Source of the DNA: JBCCGI01 sp039029355
GTDB taxonomy: Bacteria > Planctomycetota > UBA1135 > GCA-002686595
Direction: 5' to 3'
NCBI GenBank assembly: GCA_039029355.1
Contig: JBCCGI010000024.1
Coordinates: 38,257 to 102,256 of the forward strand
Length of the DNA: 64,000 bases
Shown in pieces: positions 43,367-52,600 of the stretch. Position numbers and translations under genes: made by a program. Every line of letters starts with the position of its first letter. Position 1 is the first letter of the stretch. A model generated the notes under the pieces. It made no database searches, was not told the origin of the DNA, and was given only the letters and a program-made list of their open reading frames with translations.

Positions 43367-44137
43367 ATGCAGCATGACAACGAACTCCCGGCGCCGTCGG
43401 CGACGCGCCCCGCGACTCCGGTCCCGCCATCGAGTCCAGCCCCCTCCGGAACCCACTCCGAGCGCGGCGCTCCCGACCTCCGCGCGCCGTTGGCGACCGG
43501 CGCGTTCGTCGGTCTGGTTGTCGGCCTGTCGGCGTCGCCGATTGCGGGCGTGGTCGTCGGGGGCCTGCTCCCCATGGTGGCGGCCCTCACCGCGGTCGTG
43601 GGTGGAAAGGGCGGCGCGGCACCGGTGGACGGCAGGCCGCTGGAGCCGCCGCAGCTGGTCTTCCCGGCCTTCCTGCTGCCGCTCTGTTCCGCGGCTGTGC
43701 CGGCCATGCTGCTCGGGATCCTGCTGCGCAGCCATGGCGCGCTCGAACCGGCCGATCGCATCGGGCGTGCGTTCGATGCGTGGACGTCGATCGAGGTGGA
43801 GGGACTGGAGCCCGCGCTGGCCCGCCAGATGGCGATCCACGAGGTCACGGGACTCGTTCCGCCGGAGTGGAGCGCGGCACCGGCGGAGTCGGGCGGAGCG
43901 GCTTCCGGCGCGCCGCTCCCGCGTCGGGCCGGAGTGCTCCTCGCGGCGCCGGGGCAGGTCGAAGACGCGTTCGACCCCGCGCGCTACGACACGCCCGAGG
44001 ACTGCCTGCGCGCCTACGAGAACTACGGCCCGCCGTGGTCGAACACCGCCCGGTGGGTCCGGGATGTGGTCGAGCCGGACCGGTGGGAAGAGGCCCTTCG
44101 GAGGGCCTGGCAGATCTCCTCTTCACCCCAGGATTGA
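43367..44137 (+). CDS. membrane protein of unknown function (256 aa)
   Basis: Pro-rich N-terminus (~1-35), hydrophobic segments at ~42-80 (TGAFVGLVVGLSASPIAGVV and the following stretch) and ~95-120 (FPAFLLPLCSAAVPAMLLGI), then a soluble, acidic C-terminal half with Trp/Tyr-rich end (CLRAYENYGPPWSNTARWVR). No family recognised. Its stop is 3 nt from the start of the trypsin-like protease gene, so the two form an operon and may act as a membrane-bound protease complex (inference). Not a typical signal-peptide protein, as the hydrophobic region is internal. Confidence 0.75.
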   Translation: MQHDNELPAPSATRPATPVPPSSPAPSGTHSERGAPDLRAPLATGAFVGLVVGLSASPIAGVVVGGLLPMVAALTAVVGGKGGAAPVDGRPLEPPQLVFPAFLLPLCSAAVPAMLLGILLRSHGALEPADRIGRAFDAWTSIEVEGLEPALARQMAIHEVTGLVPPEWSAAPAESGGAASGAPLPRRAGVLLAAPGQVEDAFDPARYDTPEDCLRAYENYGPPWSNTARWVRDVVEPDRWEEALRRAWQISSSPQD

Positions 44138-44140
44138 CCC

Positions 44141-45565
44141 ATGCTCGCAGCTGTCCTTGTCCTTGCCCTCACGGTCCCCAAAGTCGTCGCGGACCACGCG
44201 CCGAGCCTGGAGCGCGCGTCGCGCTCAGCCGCTGCGCGGCGCAGGGCAGGCCCCATCGAAAGCTCCGTGGTTCGCATCCAGGCGCGCAGCCTTCGGGAAA
44301 GCGGGTGGCGGGTCGGCACCGGCTTCCTGTGGCGCGACCGACGCACCGTGGTGACCTGCCTGCACCTGGTCTCCGGAGCTCGCATGGTCGACGTGATGGT
44401 CCGCTCCTCCAAGGGGGAGCACGCGAAGACGCCCTGCGAGGTGGTTGTTCTTCCCGAGGCCGACCTGGCGCTGCTGATCCTCGCCGAAGATGCTCCGCAC
44501 GAGCCCATTCAGCGACGCCGCTTCCAGCTGGACCCAACCGAGACCCTGCTCGCACTGGGCTTCCCCCGCGCGCAGGAGCTGCTGGACTCCACACGGCTCC
44601 ACACGCGCGACTTCGGCGGGGGCGAGCAACCGCTGCACATGCTCCTGAACGAGCGCGACGAGGAGCTCCTGCGCGCCTGCAGGTGGCCCGACCTGGACGG
44701 CCGGGTGTTGAACCTCGAGGGCAGCCTGCTGGCCGGGCACTCCGGGGCGCCGATCTTCGACCGTGAGAACCGCCTGGTGGGGATCGCAAACGGCGGCGTC
44801 GTGGATGGCACGGTGGCGCGCTCCTGGGCCATTCCGATGAGTCAACTCAGGCGCCTGGAGAGGCTCCGCCTGGATCCCGAATGCGTGCACGGCCTCGAGT
44901 TCCTGGCCGGGTGGCGCGAGAGCCGGTGCTCGGCACACTTCGCGTTCGACGTGCGCCGGCAGGGCGAGGAGGAAGTGGTCGTCGAGGAAAACAAGACCGT
45001 CGAGCAGATCCAGAACGGCATGAGCGAGTCGCTCACGGCGGCGTGGACGGGGCCGTTCTGGGAGCTGATTCAGGCGGGCGAGGAGCAGCTGCTGGCGGGG
45101 GAGTGCCGTGCGGCGTTGAAGTGCTTCAAGAAGGCGCGCAAGGAAGGAGCCGGCTCGGCGCTCGAAGGCGTCGCCTACGCCCGCATGGGGGACGCCGAGC
45201 GGTTGCGTAGCTACGGCGAGATCAAGGGGGCTCTCGGCGCCTATGACAACGCCATCAAGTACTACGGGAAGGCCGTCCAGATCGGGGCCGGCATCCGCGA
45301 CTGGCACGGGCTGATGGTCGAGGCGTGGGCTCTCTACGAGCTGGCCAACCTCCACCTGCTCTCGGCGAAGTACTACCGCAAGTACCTCGAGCTGGGGAAG
45401 GGAAGCAGCCACCACCACAAGCAGCGCCTGCGGCACCACACCGACGAAGCCCAGCGCTACTCGGGCCTCCTGAAGCGGCGCTTCCCGCGCGAGAGGAACG
45501 TCGAGGGCGAGGTGCTGCTCGACCGTCTGGAGCGGAAGCTCGACGACTCCGGGCTCTTGCGCTAG
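44141..45565 (+). CDS. trypsin-like serine protease with C-terminal TPR-like helices (474 aa)
   Basis: A hydrophobic N-terminus (MLAAVLVLALTVPKVVADHA) acts as signal peptide or anchor. Residues ~40-250 are a chymotrypsin-fold protease: GTGFLWRDRRTVVTCLHLVS with catalytic His, LPEADLALLIL with Asp, and LLAGHSGAPIF with Ser (GHSGAP in place of the usual GNSGGP). Residues ~290-470 are helical with TPR character (ALKCFKKARKEGAGSALEGV, ALGAYDNAIKYYGKAVQIGA, AWALYELANLHLLSAKYYRK). No PDZ domain. It lies 3 nt after a membrane-protein gene. An envelope protease whose TPR part recruits partners is the likely reading; role in quality control or signalling is not determined. Confidence 0.85.
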   Translation: MLAAVLVLALTVPKVVADHAPSLERASRSAAARRRAGPIESSVVRIQARSLRESGWRVGTGFLWRDRRTVVTCLHLVSGARMVDVMVRSSKGEHAKTPCEVVVLPEADLALLILAEDAPHEPIQRRRFQLDPTETLLALGFPRAQELLDSTRLHTRDFGGGEQPLHMLLNERDEELLRACRWPDLDGRVLNLEGSLLAGHSGAPIFDRENRLVGIANGGVVDGTVARSWAIPMSQLRRLERLRLDPECVHGLEFLAGWRESRCSAHFAFDVRRQGEEEVVVEENKTVEQIQNGMSESLTAAWTGPFWELIQAGEEQLLAGECRAALKCFKKARKEGAGSALEGVAYARMGDAERLRSYGEIKGALGAYDNAIKYYGKAVQIGAGIRDWHGLMVEAWALYELANLHLLSAKYYRKYLELGKGSSHHHKQRLRHHTDEAQRYSGLLKRRFPRERNVEGEVLLDRLERKLDDSGLLR

Positions 45566-45655
45566 CGGGCGTACCCGACTCGCGACCGAGGCCCCGAGCG
45601 CGGGGCTGGGGGAACGTCTAGGAGGGCCGCGCGATCGCTCCGGCGTCGCCGCGGC

Positions 45656-45661
45656 TACGCT
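45656..45661 (+). promoter_or_regulatory. candidate -10 box TACGCT, leaderless
   Basis: TACGCT with 6 nt to ATG 45668; the predicted transcription start coincides with the start codon, although a TCAGG also precedes it. Confidence 0.4.
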
Positions 45662-45667
45662 GTCAGG

Positions 45668-47209
45668 ATGAGACTTCTCGATGCGACCCTGACCGCCGCA
45701 GCGCTCGCGGGCGCAGGCACAGCGCAGGGGGCGTGCGCGGCGAACGGCGCCGTGGAGCTCTTCGGCGAGGCGACGCCCGGAGCGCTCGGCAAGCCCAGGC
45801 TCGCGATGGGCGGGGCGCCGCTGGTCGGGCATCCGTTCCACCTCGCGGTGCAGGGCGCGGTGGCCGGAACGCCGGGGGTGCTGCTCGCCGGCCTCAGCGA
45901 GGTCGCGATCGAGCTGCCGGGGCTGGGGGCGACCGCCTATCCCGGGCCGCCGCACGTGCTCGCGGGCTTCGTGGCGGGCAGGAGCACAACGTCGCCGCCG
46001 CTGCTCGAGCTGGCGCCGGTGGGGCCGCAGCTCTGTGGGGTTGCGTTCGTCGCACAGGCGGCGCTCTACGATCCGCTGGCTTCGAGCGGCGCGGCGTTCA
46101 CCGGAGGCGTGCGCGCGCGCTTCGGCGCGCCGGGGGCCGGTCTCGGCTTCGCCGGCTCGAACGTCGGCGTGGGGCCGCAGCCGTTGGGCATCACGGTCGG
46201 CGATCTGAACGGGGACCAGCACGCCGACCTGGCGGTCGCAACCGCCGGGCTCGACGTGGTCGAGGTGCTCCTCGGCCGCGGCGATGGGACCTTCGGCGCG
46301 CCGGCCTCCTACGGCTCGACCCTCAACGGGCCCTGCGAGATCGCGCACGCCGACCTCGACGGAGACGCGGCTCCCGATCTGGTCGTCGTGCACACGCCGG
46401 CGCCGTACCTGTCGATCTACGCCGGTCGCGGCGACGGGACGTTCGCCGACGGCGTGCCGCTGCACGCTGGCACCTTGAAGCCCGACGAGCTGGTGCTCGG
46501 TGACTGGAACGTCGACGGGGTCGTGGACGTCGCGGTGTCGCACCTCAACGATCGCGTCACGGTGCGCGCGGGGCTCGGCGACGGCGGCTTTGCACCCGAG
46601 GCTGCGTACGACGTGGGCGACAACCCGACCGAGATCGCCTCGGCCGACCTCGACCTCGACGGCGTCGCCGACCTGGCGACGGTGCACTTCAGCTCGCACG
46701 ATGCCTCGGTGCTCCGGGGCGGGCCGGGCGGCGTGTTCACGGTGCGGCCGCCGCACGCGGTGGGGTATGCGCCGACGGGGCTCGCGCTCGCGGACGTGGA
46801 CGGCGACCTCGTGCCGGACCTGGTCACGAGCCACTACCTCTACACCGGCGGCGAGGTGCGGGTGTTCCGCGGCCTCGGCGCCGGCGGCTTCGCGCCCGCG
46901 GGCGTCTACGCGGTCGGCGACAACGCCAACTCGCCCGCGGTGGCCGACCTCGACGGCGACCTGGTGCCCGACATCGTGATCACCAACGCGCTCTTCAGCT
47001 CGGGCTACGCGATCTACGAGGGGAGCGCGGCGGTGCTGCGCGGACTGGGCGGCGGGAGCTTCGCCGACCCGGTCGCGTTCGAGACCGATGCGCTGTTGCC
47101 CTCGGGGCTGGGGATCGGCGACGTGAACGGTGACCTCCTGCCCGATCTTCTGGTGACGCACGATTGGTCGGGGAACGTGTCGGTGCTCCTCAACGGGCTG
47201 CTGGACTGA
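45668..47209 (+). CDS. exported FG-GAP/VCBS protein with N-terminal module C-like domain (513 aa)
   Basis: Signal peptide MRLLDATLTAAALAGAGTAQ. Unusually, the module C-like domain comes first (~20-155: GEATPGALGKPRLAMGGAPL, VAFVAQAALYDPL), and the VCBS repeats follow (~165-513) with loops DLNGDQHADL, DLDGDAAPDL, NVDGVVDVA, DLDLDGVADLA, DVDGDLVPDLV, DLDGDLVPDIV and DVNGDLLPDLL. About seven units suggest a full seven-bladed propeller. Probably secreted. Convergent with the module A gene, 6 nt apart. The reversed domain order argues that the module is an independent domain and not merely a C-terminal tail. Confidence 0.85.
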   Translation: MRLLDATLTAAALAGAGTAQGACAANGAVELFGEATPGALGKPRLAMGGAPLVGHPFHLAVQGAVAGTPGVLLAGLSEVAIELPGLGATAYPGPPHVLAGFVAGRSTTSPPLLELAPVGPQLCGVAFVAQAALYDPLASSGAAFTGGVRARFGAPGAGLGFAGSNVGVGPQPLGITVGDLNGDQHADLAVATAGLDVVEVLLGRGDGTFGAPASYGSTLNGPCEIAHADLDGDAAPDLVVVHTPAPYLSIYAGRGDGTFADGVPLHAGTLKPDELVLGDWNVDGVVDVAVSHLNDRVTVRAGLGDGGFAPEAAYDVGDNPTEIASADLDLDGVADLATVHFSSHDASVLRGGPGGVFTVRPPHAVGYAPTGLALADVDGDLVPDLVTSHYLYTGGEVRVFRGLGAGGFAPAGVYAVGDNANSPAVADLDGDLVPDIVITNALFSSGYAIYEGSAAVLRGLGGGSFADPVAFETDALLPSGLGIGDVNGDLLPDLLVTHDWSGNVSVLLNGLLD

Positions 47210-47215
47210 GCGCGC

Positions 47216-48286
47216 CTAGAACGTGCCGAGCGTCACGTCGAGCGCGTTCGTCAACGCGAGCGCACCGCCGGCATCGACGCTCCCGCCCTGCGCGCAAAGC
47301 GCGGTCCCCACGTTGACGCAGTCGTCGGGCAGCGGCAGCGCGAAGGCCAGACCCGGAGCCGAGGTCACCACCAGCGGCGGAGCCAGCCCGCACAGGATCG
47401 TCCCGACCGGCGAGGGCAGGTTGGAGCTGGCCGGGCCGATCGCGAGGAAGTCGAGCACCGCTCCAGGCGCGAACGCGCCGTGGTCGATCACCGGGTCCCA
47501 GGTCGCGCCCAGCACCGGGCCCGAAGTCTGCCCCGGCAGGAGCGCGGCCGGGTTCGCCGGCGTGCCGACGCGGACCGTCTCGGCGGCGGCGAGCGGCGCG
47601 CACGCGGCCGTCAGCGCCACCCGGTCGAAGTTCACCTCGAGGCCCGGCGCCGCGTTCAGGTTCACCAGCCGCACGCCCAGGCTCTGTCCCAGCTGCGCGT
47701 GGCTCGCGTCGGACGTGAAGTCGACCGTCGAGGTGAGGAAGCCACCCTCGGCGGGCAGCAGCGTGTCGTCGTCGCACGCCAGCGGCACTCCGCCGGCCAG
47801 GAGCTCGATCCGGTAGCCGGGAAAGCCGTCGAACTGGAACTGGCTGTGGGGCGGGTTCGGATCGTCGGTGATGTTGCCGACCTCGACGCGGAGCTGGTAC
47901 GCGGTGTTCGGCGCGAGCGTCGCGGCGAGCGTCTGCTGCATGCCGGCCTCGATGCCCGCGAAGACGGTCTGGTCGCTCGGGTTGTCGAGCAGGAAGACGA
48001 CGCCGACGTTCTGGCCGTCGGGCACGGGGCTTCCGTAGAGCGCGGTGGTGTTCGGGTTGAGCACGCCGATCGTGCGGTTGCCGAAGTCGATGCCTTGGCC
48101 GTAGACCTCCCAGCCGAAGGGCGGCGCGGTGGTCGAGAAGGTGCCGGCGGGGATGGCGGGCTGCTCGAAGCTGGGGTTGGTGATCGCGAGGGGCGCCTGG
48201 GCCGCGGCCGGCGCGGCCAAGAGGCTGAGGAGCGGGGCGAGCTGCGCGCGAAGCGCGCCGCGGGACGGTCGTTGGTGGGCTGCCAT
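47216..48286 (-). CDS. exported protein with galactose-binding-like N-terminal domain and module A (356 aa)
   Basis: ATG 48286 gives signal peptide RGALRAQLAPLLSLLAAPAA; no clear ribosome-binding site. Residues ~32-235 begin ITNPSFEQPAIPAGTF and include DGQNVGVVFLLDNPSDQTVF and YQLRVEVGNI, the pattern of galactose-binding-like jelly-roll domains in exported proteins that often carry PEP-CTERM or similar sorting tails. Residues ~238-356 (GTPANPAALLPGQTSGPVLG to NALDVTLGTF) are module A, matching the end of the protein at 6186-7976. Exported; presumably binds a carbohydrate. Confidence 0.8.
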   Translation of the reverse strand: MAAHQRPSRGALRAQLAPLLSLLAAPAAAQAPLAITNPSFEQPAIPAGTFSTTAPPFGWEVYGQGIDFGNRTIGVLNPNTTALYGSPVPDGQNVGVVFLLDNPSDQTVFAGIEAGMQQTLAATLAPNTAYQLRVEVGNITDDPNPPHSQFQFDGFPGYRIELLAGGVPLACDDDTLLPAEGGFLTSTVDFTSDASHAQLGQSLGVRLVNLNAAPGLEVNFDRVALTAACAPLAAAETVRVGTPANPAALLPGQTSGPVLGATWDPVIDHGAFAPGAVLDFLAIGPASSNLPSPVGTILCGLAPPLVVTSAPGLAFALPLPDDCVNVGTALCAQGGSVDAGGALALTNALDVTLGTF

Positions 48287-48679
48287 GGGATCGGAGGGAC
48301 GCCGGCGGGGTGCGCCCGCGTAGTGGGGGCGCCGGCGTTGCGGCCCCAGGGGCGCAGGAGCCCGGCTGGCGGGCCCCCGTTCGGATCGTAGAGCGGCGCG
48401 GCCGGCTCGTCCGCCGAGCCGCCGCGCGACCGTTCGGTCGCGCGCGAGCCGCATCCGCGGGTACGGAAGCGGGCCTGGGTTTTGCGCTCGCCGCGTGCCG
48501 AATCTTCTCCCGGCCGGCCCCAGAGCTCTCCGCTGAGCCCGTCCGCGGGGCCCCGCGGGCGGCCCCGGCGGAGAGAGCACCGCGCTCCCCTTGCCGTCCT
48601 GGGCGCTCTCCCTAGCCTAGGAGCCTCCCGCATCGGCCGCGGGCCTACCCCCGTCGCGCAGCCCCCAACCCCAGTCCCC
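48287..48679. other. 393-nt divergent intergenic region
   Basis: Between the starts of the module A gene and the cupredoxin gene. Very GC rich; it holds one candidate -10 (48613-48618, plus) and no gene that I can support. Frames inside it lack ribosome-binding sites and signal peptides. Confidence 0.45.
48613..48618 (+). promoter_or_regulatory. candidate -10 box TAGCCT
   Basis: TAGCCT in CCCTAGCCTAGG, 61 nt upstream of ATG 48680. Confidence 0.3.
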
Positions 48680-49501
48680 ATGCGCTCCCTCCGGACCCTC
48701 CTCGCGCTCGGCGCCCTCCTCCTGGCCTCGACCACCTCCAACGCCCAGACCACCCACGACATCGACAACGGGCCCTTCTTCGACTTCGTGCCGGCCAACC
48801 TCACGATCGACGTCGGCGATACGGTCCGCTGGGTCTGGGTCGGTGGGCTCCACAACGTCGAGAGCGGCGTGGGCGGCATCCCCGACGGCATCTTCAGCTC
48901 CGGCGGACCGACGCCGGTGGTCGGCACCGAGTTCAGCGTGACGTTCGACCAGGCCTTCCTCGACGCCAACCCGGTGCTGGGGAACGTCTACGACTACTAC
49001 TGCGTGATCCACGTGTCGCTCGGCCAGGTCGGCACGATCACGGTGAACGAGCCGGCGGTCGTCGCCCCCTACGGCTGCATCAACCCGACCGGCAGTCTGC
49101 TCTCGCTCGGCGGCGAGGCCCTCGCCGGCGGCAGCTGGACCGTGGGCGTCGAGAACCCGCTGGGCACGCAACCGGCGGGCTCGCTCGCCTTCCTTTCGGT
49201 CGCGGCCGCGCCGTCCTTCGGCTTTCCGTGCGGGCTCGCGCTGCCGGGCTTCGGCATGTCGGCGCCCGGGGCGGTCGGCGAGCTCCTGATCGACCTGGCC
49301 GCGCCGAACCCGCTCGAGACGCTGGGTCCGGTCGCGTGGGCGGGAACGGGGACCCCGGCGCCGTTCCCGGTCGCGCTGCCCGACAACCCGGTGTTGGTCG
49401 GGTTCACGCTGTACTTCCAGGGGCTGATGGTGGACGCCGGCGGGACGTCGGGGATCACGCTGGGAGCGACGGAGGGACTGCAGGTTACGGTCGGGCTGTA
49501 G
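48680..49501 (+). CDS. exported cupredoxin-like protein with module B (273 aa)
   Basis: Signal peptide MRSLRTLLALGALLLASTTS. Residues ~25-125 are a plastocyanin/azurin-like cupredoxin domain: FVPANLTIDVGDTVRWVW, first copper ligand His in GGLHNVE (~58), then VYDYYCVIHVSLGQVGTITV supplying Cys (~107) and His (~110). The usual axial Met position is Gln (~115). Residues ~130-273 are module B (YGCINPTGSL, WTVGVENPLGTQ, PCGLALPGFGM), shared with 26105-27757. It may carry electrons or bind copper outside the cytoplasm, or have lost redox function. ATG start has no strong ribosome-binding site. Confidence 0.84.
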   Translation: MRSLRTLLALGALLLASTTSNAQTTHDIDNGPFFDFVPANLTIDVGDTVRWVWVGGLHNVESGVGGIPDGIFSSGGPTPVVGTEFSVTFDQAFLDANPVLGNVYDYYCVIHVSLGQVGTITVNEPAVVAPYGCINPTGSLLSLGGEALAGGSWTVGVENPLGTQPAGSLAFLSVAAAPSFGFPCGLALPGFGMSAPGAVGELLIDLAAPNPLETLGPVAWAGTGTPAPFPVALPDNPVLVGFTLYFQGLMVDAGGTSGITLGATEGLQVTVGL

Positions 49502-49623
49502 CGGCGCCGCGCGCCGCATGCCCGCCGGCCGCGGGGGGCGCGGTTTCGCGGCACTGCAGGAAGGGTCGACGACCTCTTCGGCCCGGCGTGCCCTTCGCGG
49601 CACTCCCGCTCCGCGAGCCGAGC

Positions 49624-52600
49624 TTAGTCGCGCTCCAGCACGAGCATCACCGCGTTGACCGCCGGGACCTCCTGTTCGAAGGAGGCCTCCCCGCCGAACC
49701 ACGGCAGCGAGGTCGACGTGCCGGTGGCGACGTTCGTCAGGACCAGGTCGCCGTGGTCCGCGGACGTGAAGCCGTACTCCTCGGGGTCGATCGTGAGCCG
49801 GACGTTGTAGGTGCCGGGGTCGTCCACGGCCTTCTCCGGCGCGGCGGCGTCGTCGCCGTAGGCGGTCCAGTTCACGAACAGGAGCCCGATGCGCGCGCCG
49901 GGCTCACCGGAGGCCGACACGTAGACCGCCGGCCCCAGCGCTCCGTTCGCGTCGCCGGGCGGCTCGAGGATCGGCCCGCCGCGGAAGTCGATCGGGAGCG
50001 AGCCCGCCGGCACGCCCTCCCAGCCGCTCGGGCCGAGCGTCGGGAGCGGGACGGGCGTCAGCTCCGCCTTGGGGTCGCGGAAGCGGCGGCCGAAGCGGAG
50101 CAGGTCGCCTGCTTCGGTCGTCTTGAGCACCTGGACGAAGCGGCGGATCATCTCGACGGTCTGGGCAAAGTGGGGCTTGTCGGCCATGTTCTGGACCAGC
50201 AGCTTCTGCGGCAGCTCGGTGCCCAGCGGCACCTCGCCCGACTCGTGAGCGTGCCGCGCGAAGGCGTTGCGGGCGTCGAGCATCTCGGACTTGGGCGGGT
50301 CCTCGGTCCACGCGCGGTTGACGGGGAAGTTCTTCGCGAAGCGCTGGTACTCGTTGTAGACGGCCTGGAACATCGGCACCTGGTCGTACGGCGACTCGGA
50401 GCCGTACACCGTGCTGTAGCGGGTGTTGCAGACCTCGACGTAGCGCAGGTACTTCTCCGAGGCGCTCTCGATCCAGAGGAAGGCCTCGGGATCCTTGAGC
50501 CGCAGCCGGTTCTTGATCAGCCAGGCGAAGATCTGCTTGTAGTCCACCAGGTCCGCGCCGTTCCCGACCGGGTGGCCGTGGCCGGGGTCGTAGCAGATGC
50601 GCTCGAGGTGGTGGTACTCGTCGAGGTACAGACCGTGATAGCCCATCGGCCCCGCGCCCGCATACGCCGGGGCGTCCATGCGATCGAGCACGGCCTGCGC
50701 GTACAGGTAGACGATGCTGGGCGAGGCCGGGTTCATCGGGTCCAGGAGCGCGGCGGGGCAGAGCACCTGCTGCTGCCAGTCCGTCTTGGGGTAGACGCCG
50801 CACGCCGGGTTCAGCTTGCCCATCGCGGGCAGGACGTTGGCGTGATCCGCGCCGAACTCGTCCTTGATCGTGAAGGGCGCGAGGCTTCCGCCGAAGAGCT
50901 CGGGGATGTACGAGGAGGCGTAGGAAGCGCTGTTCTCGTCCACGATCAGGGGGTGGAAGTAGGGCGCCCACGGATCGCTCGCAAGCTGGCCGTCCAGGAA
51001 CTCGGCGCGGATCGGGAACCAGTCCAGGAACGACGCGTCGAACGAGTTGTGGTCCCAGAAGAAGACGCGCGAGACGATGCTGTCGACGCCGAAGTAGGCC
51101 TTGAGCCCATCCCATTCCGGCTGCCAGTCGGCGAAGCTCGGGTAGTGCTTCGGGACGTCCTGGTTCTCGTTGGGAGCGAGCGCCGGGCCGCCGTCGACGA
51201 GGTCGCAGCGAGAGAGCGTCACGACTCCGAGCGCCGGCGCGGTGCGCACCGCTTCGGAGAAGAGCGAGGCCGGGTCGCCGGGCTTCGGCGGGAGCAGGCC
51301 GGCGGCCTCGACCCAGGCCCGGTACCGCTGCGCGGCGTCGAACCAGTCGCCCTGGGTCGCCGTGAGCGTGACGTCGAACGGCAGCGTGATGCCCTCCGCG
51401 GCCTCCATGCCCGTGACGACCAGGTTGTCCTCGGGGTAGTACTGCGTCCCGAAGCCGAGGCCCGGAGCGTCGTCGTAGCTGAGGGAGTACAGGAAGAAGG
51501 GCTTGAGGTGGTTCCCCGTATCGTGCGTCGCCCAATAGAACATGTCGGCGCCGGGGTCGTCGCTCTCGTAGTAGGCGAGGAACTGCATCGCCATCACGCC
51601 GGGATGCGTGGCGACCGACTTGCCCAGCTCCGGGTCGCTCAGCCTCGCGTCCGCGCTGCAGTCCGACAGGGCGACGATCTCCGAGGACAGCGGATCGCGG
51701 AGGGCGGCGCCGAAGTACCACGGCGCTGCGAGGACCTGCGCGTCGGGCGCGTCGCCGATCTCGATGCCGGTGAGCAGCTCGACCCGGTACACCGACAGCT
51801 CGGCCCCCGGGGCATCGACGCGGACCGCGAGGTTCCCGCTGACGAAGTCGTTGTCGTCGCGGCACTCGTAGGTCACCGTGATGTGGAGCGTTCCGGCGGT
51901 GGGGAAGGCGCCCAGGTCGGGATCGACCAGCGCGTCCGAGGCGTGGAGCTCGGCGAGGTCCAAAGCCCAGGTGGCGGACAGCGCGTCGGCGGCCGGGCCG
52001 CCGTCGCACGCGACGATGCAGTCGGCGCTCGGCACGCTGCTGGGCCGGACGTGCACCAGGCCGTCGCTGGTCGGCCCGCAGGAGTAGGGCGCGGCGGGGC
52101 CGCCGAAGAGCTTGTCCCGCAGCGTCACCTTCCAGCTGTCGGTCGGGAAGAGCACGACGCCGTCGGGCACGTCGGGCGCGGGGGCGGGCGGGGTCAGCGT
52201 CAGGTTGCGCACCGACTCGTGTACGAGTCCGAACTTCGGATCCTCGCGCACTGTGAGCTCGACGATCCCGTTCGTGATCGTGTAGGAGAGCCCGAACTCG
52301 AGCAGCGAGAACGGGTTGTCCGCCTTGTCCTTGCCCGCCAGTGCGCCGGTCGAGCCGGGGAAGGTGATCGAAGACCCGCCCAGCGTGCGCACGCCGTACG
52401 TCCCGAGGCCCAAGACGTCCTGGAACGCGAGGCTCGGGAAGCTGCTGGGCACGGAGCGCTGGATGTCCAGCAGCGCCGACCCGGGCACCGGAGAGGGCGA
52501 GGAGAAGACGCCGTTGCTCAGATCGATCACGTTGGCCTGGGCGGGGATCACGACACCGCCGGGGCCCGGGCCCTCGAACTCGAAGTCGAAGGCCAGGAGC

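Noticed and set aside
44225..47161. Minus-strand open frame of 978 codons
   Set aside because: Antisense to the protease and FG-GAP genes, both of which show clear motifs; no signal peptide or ribosome-binding site.
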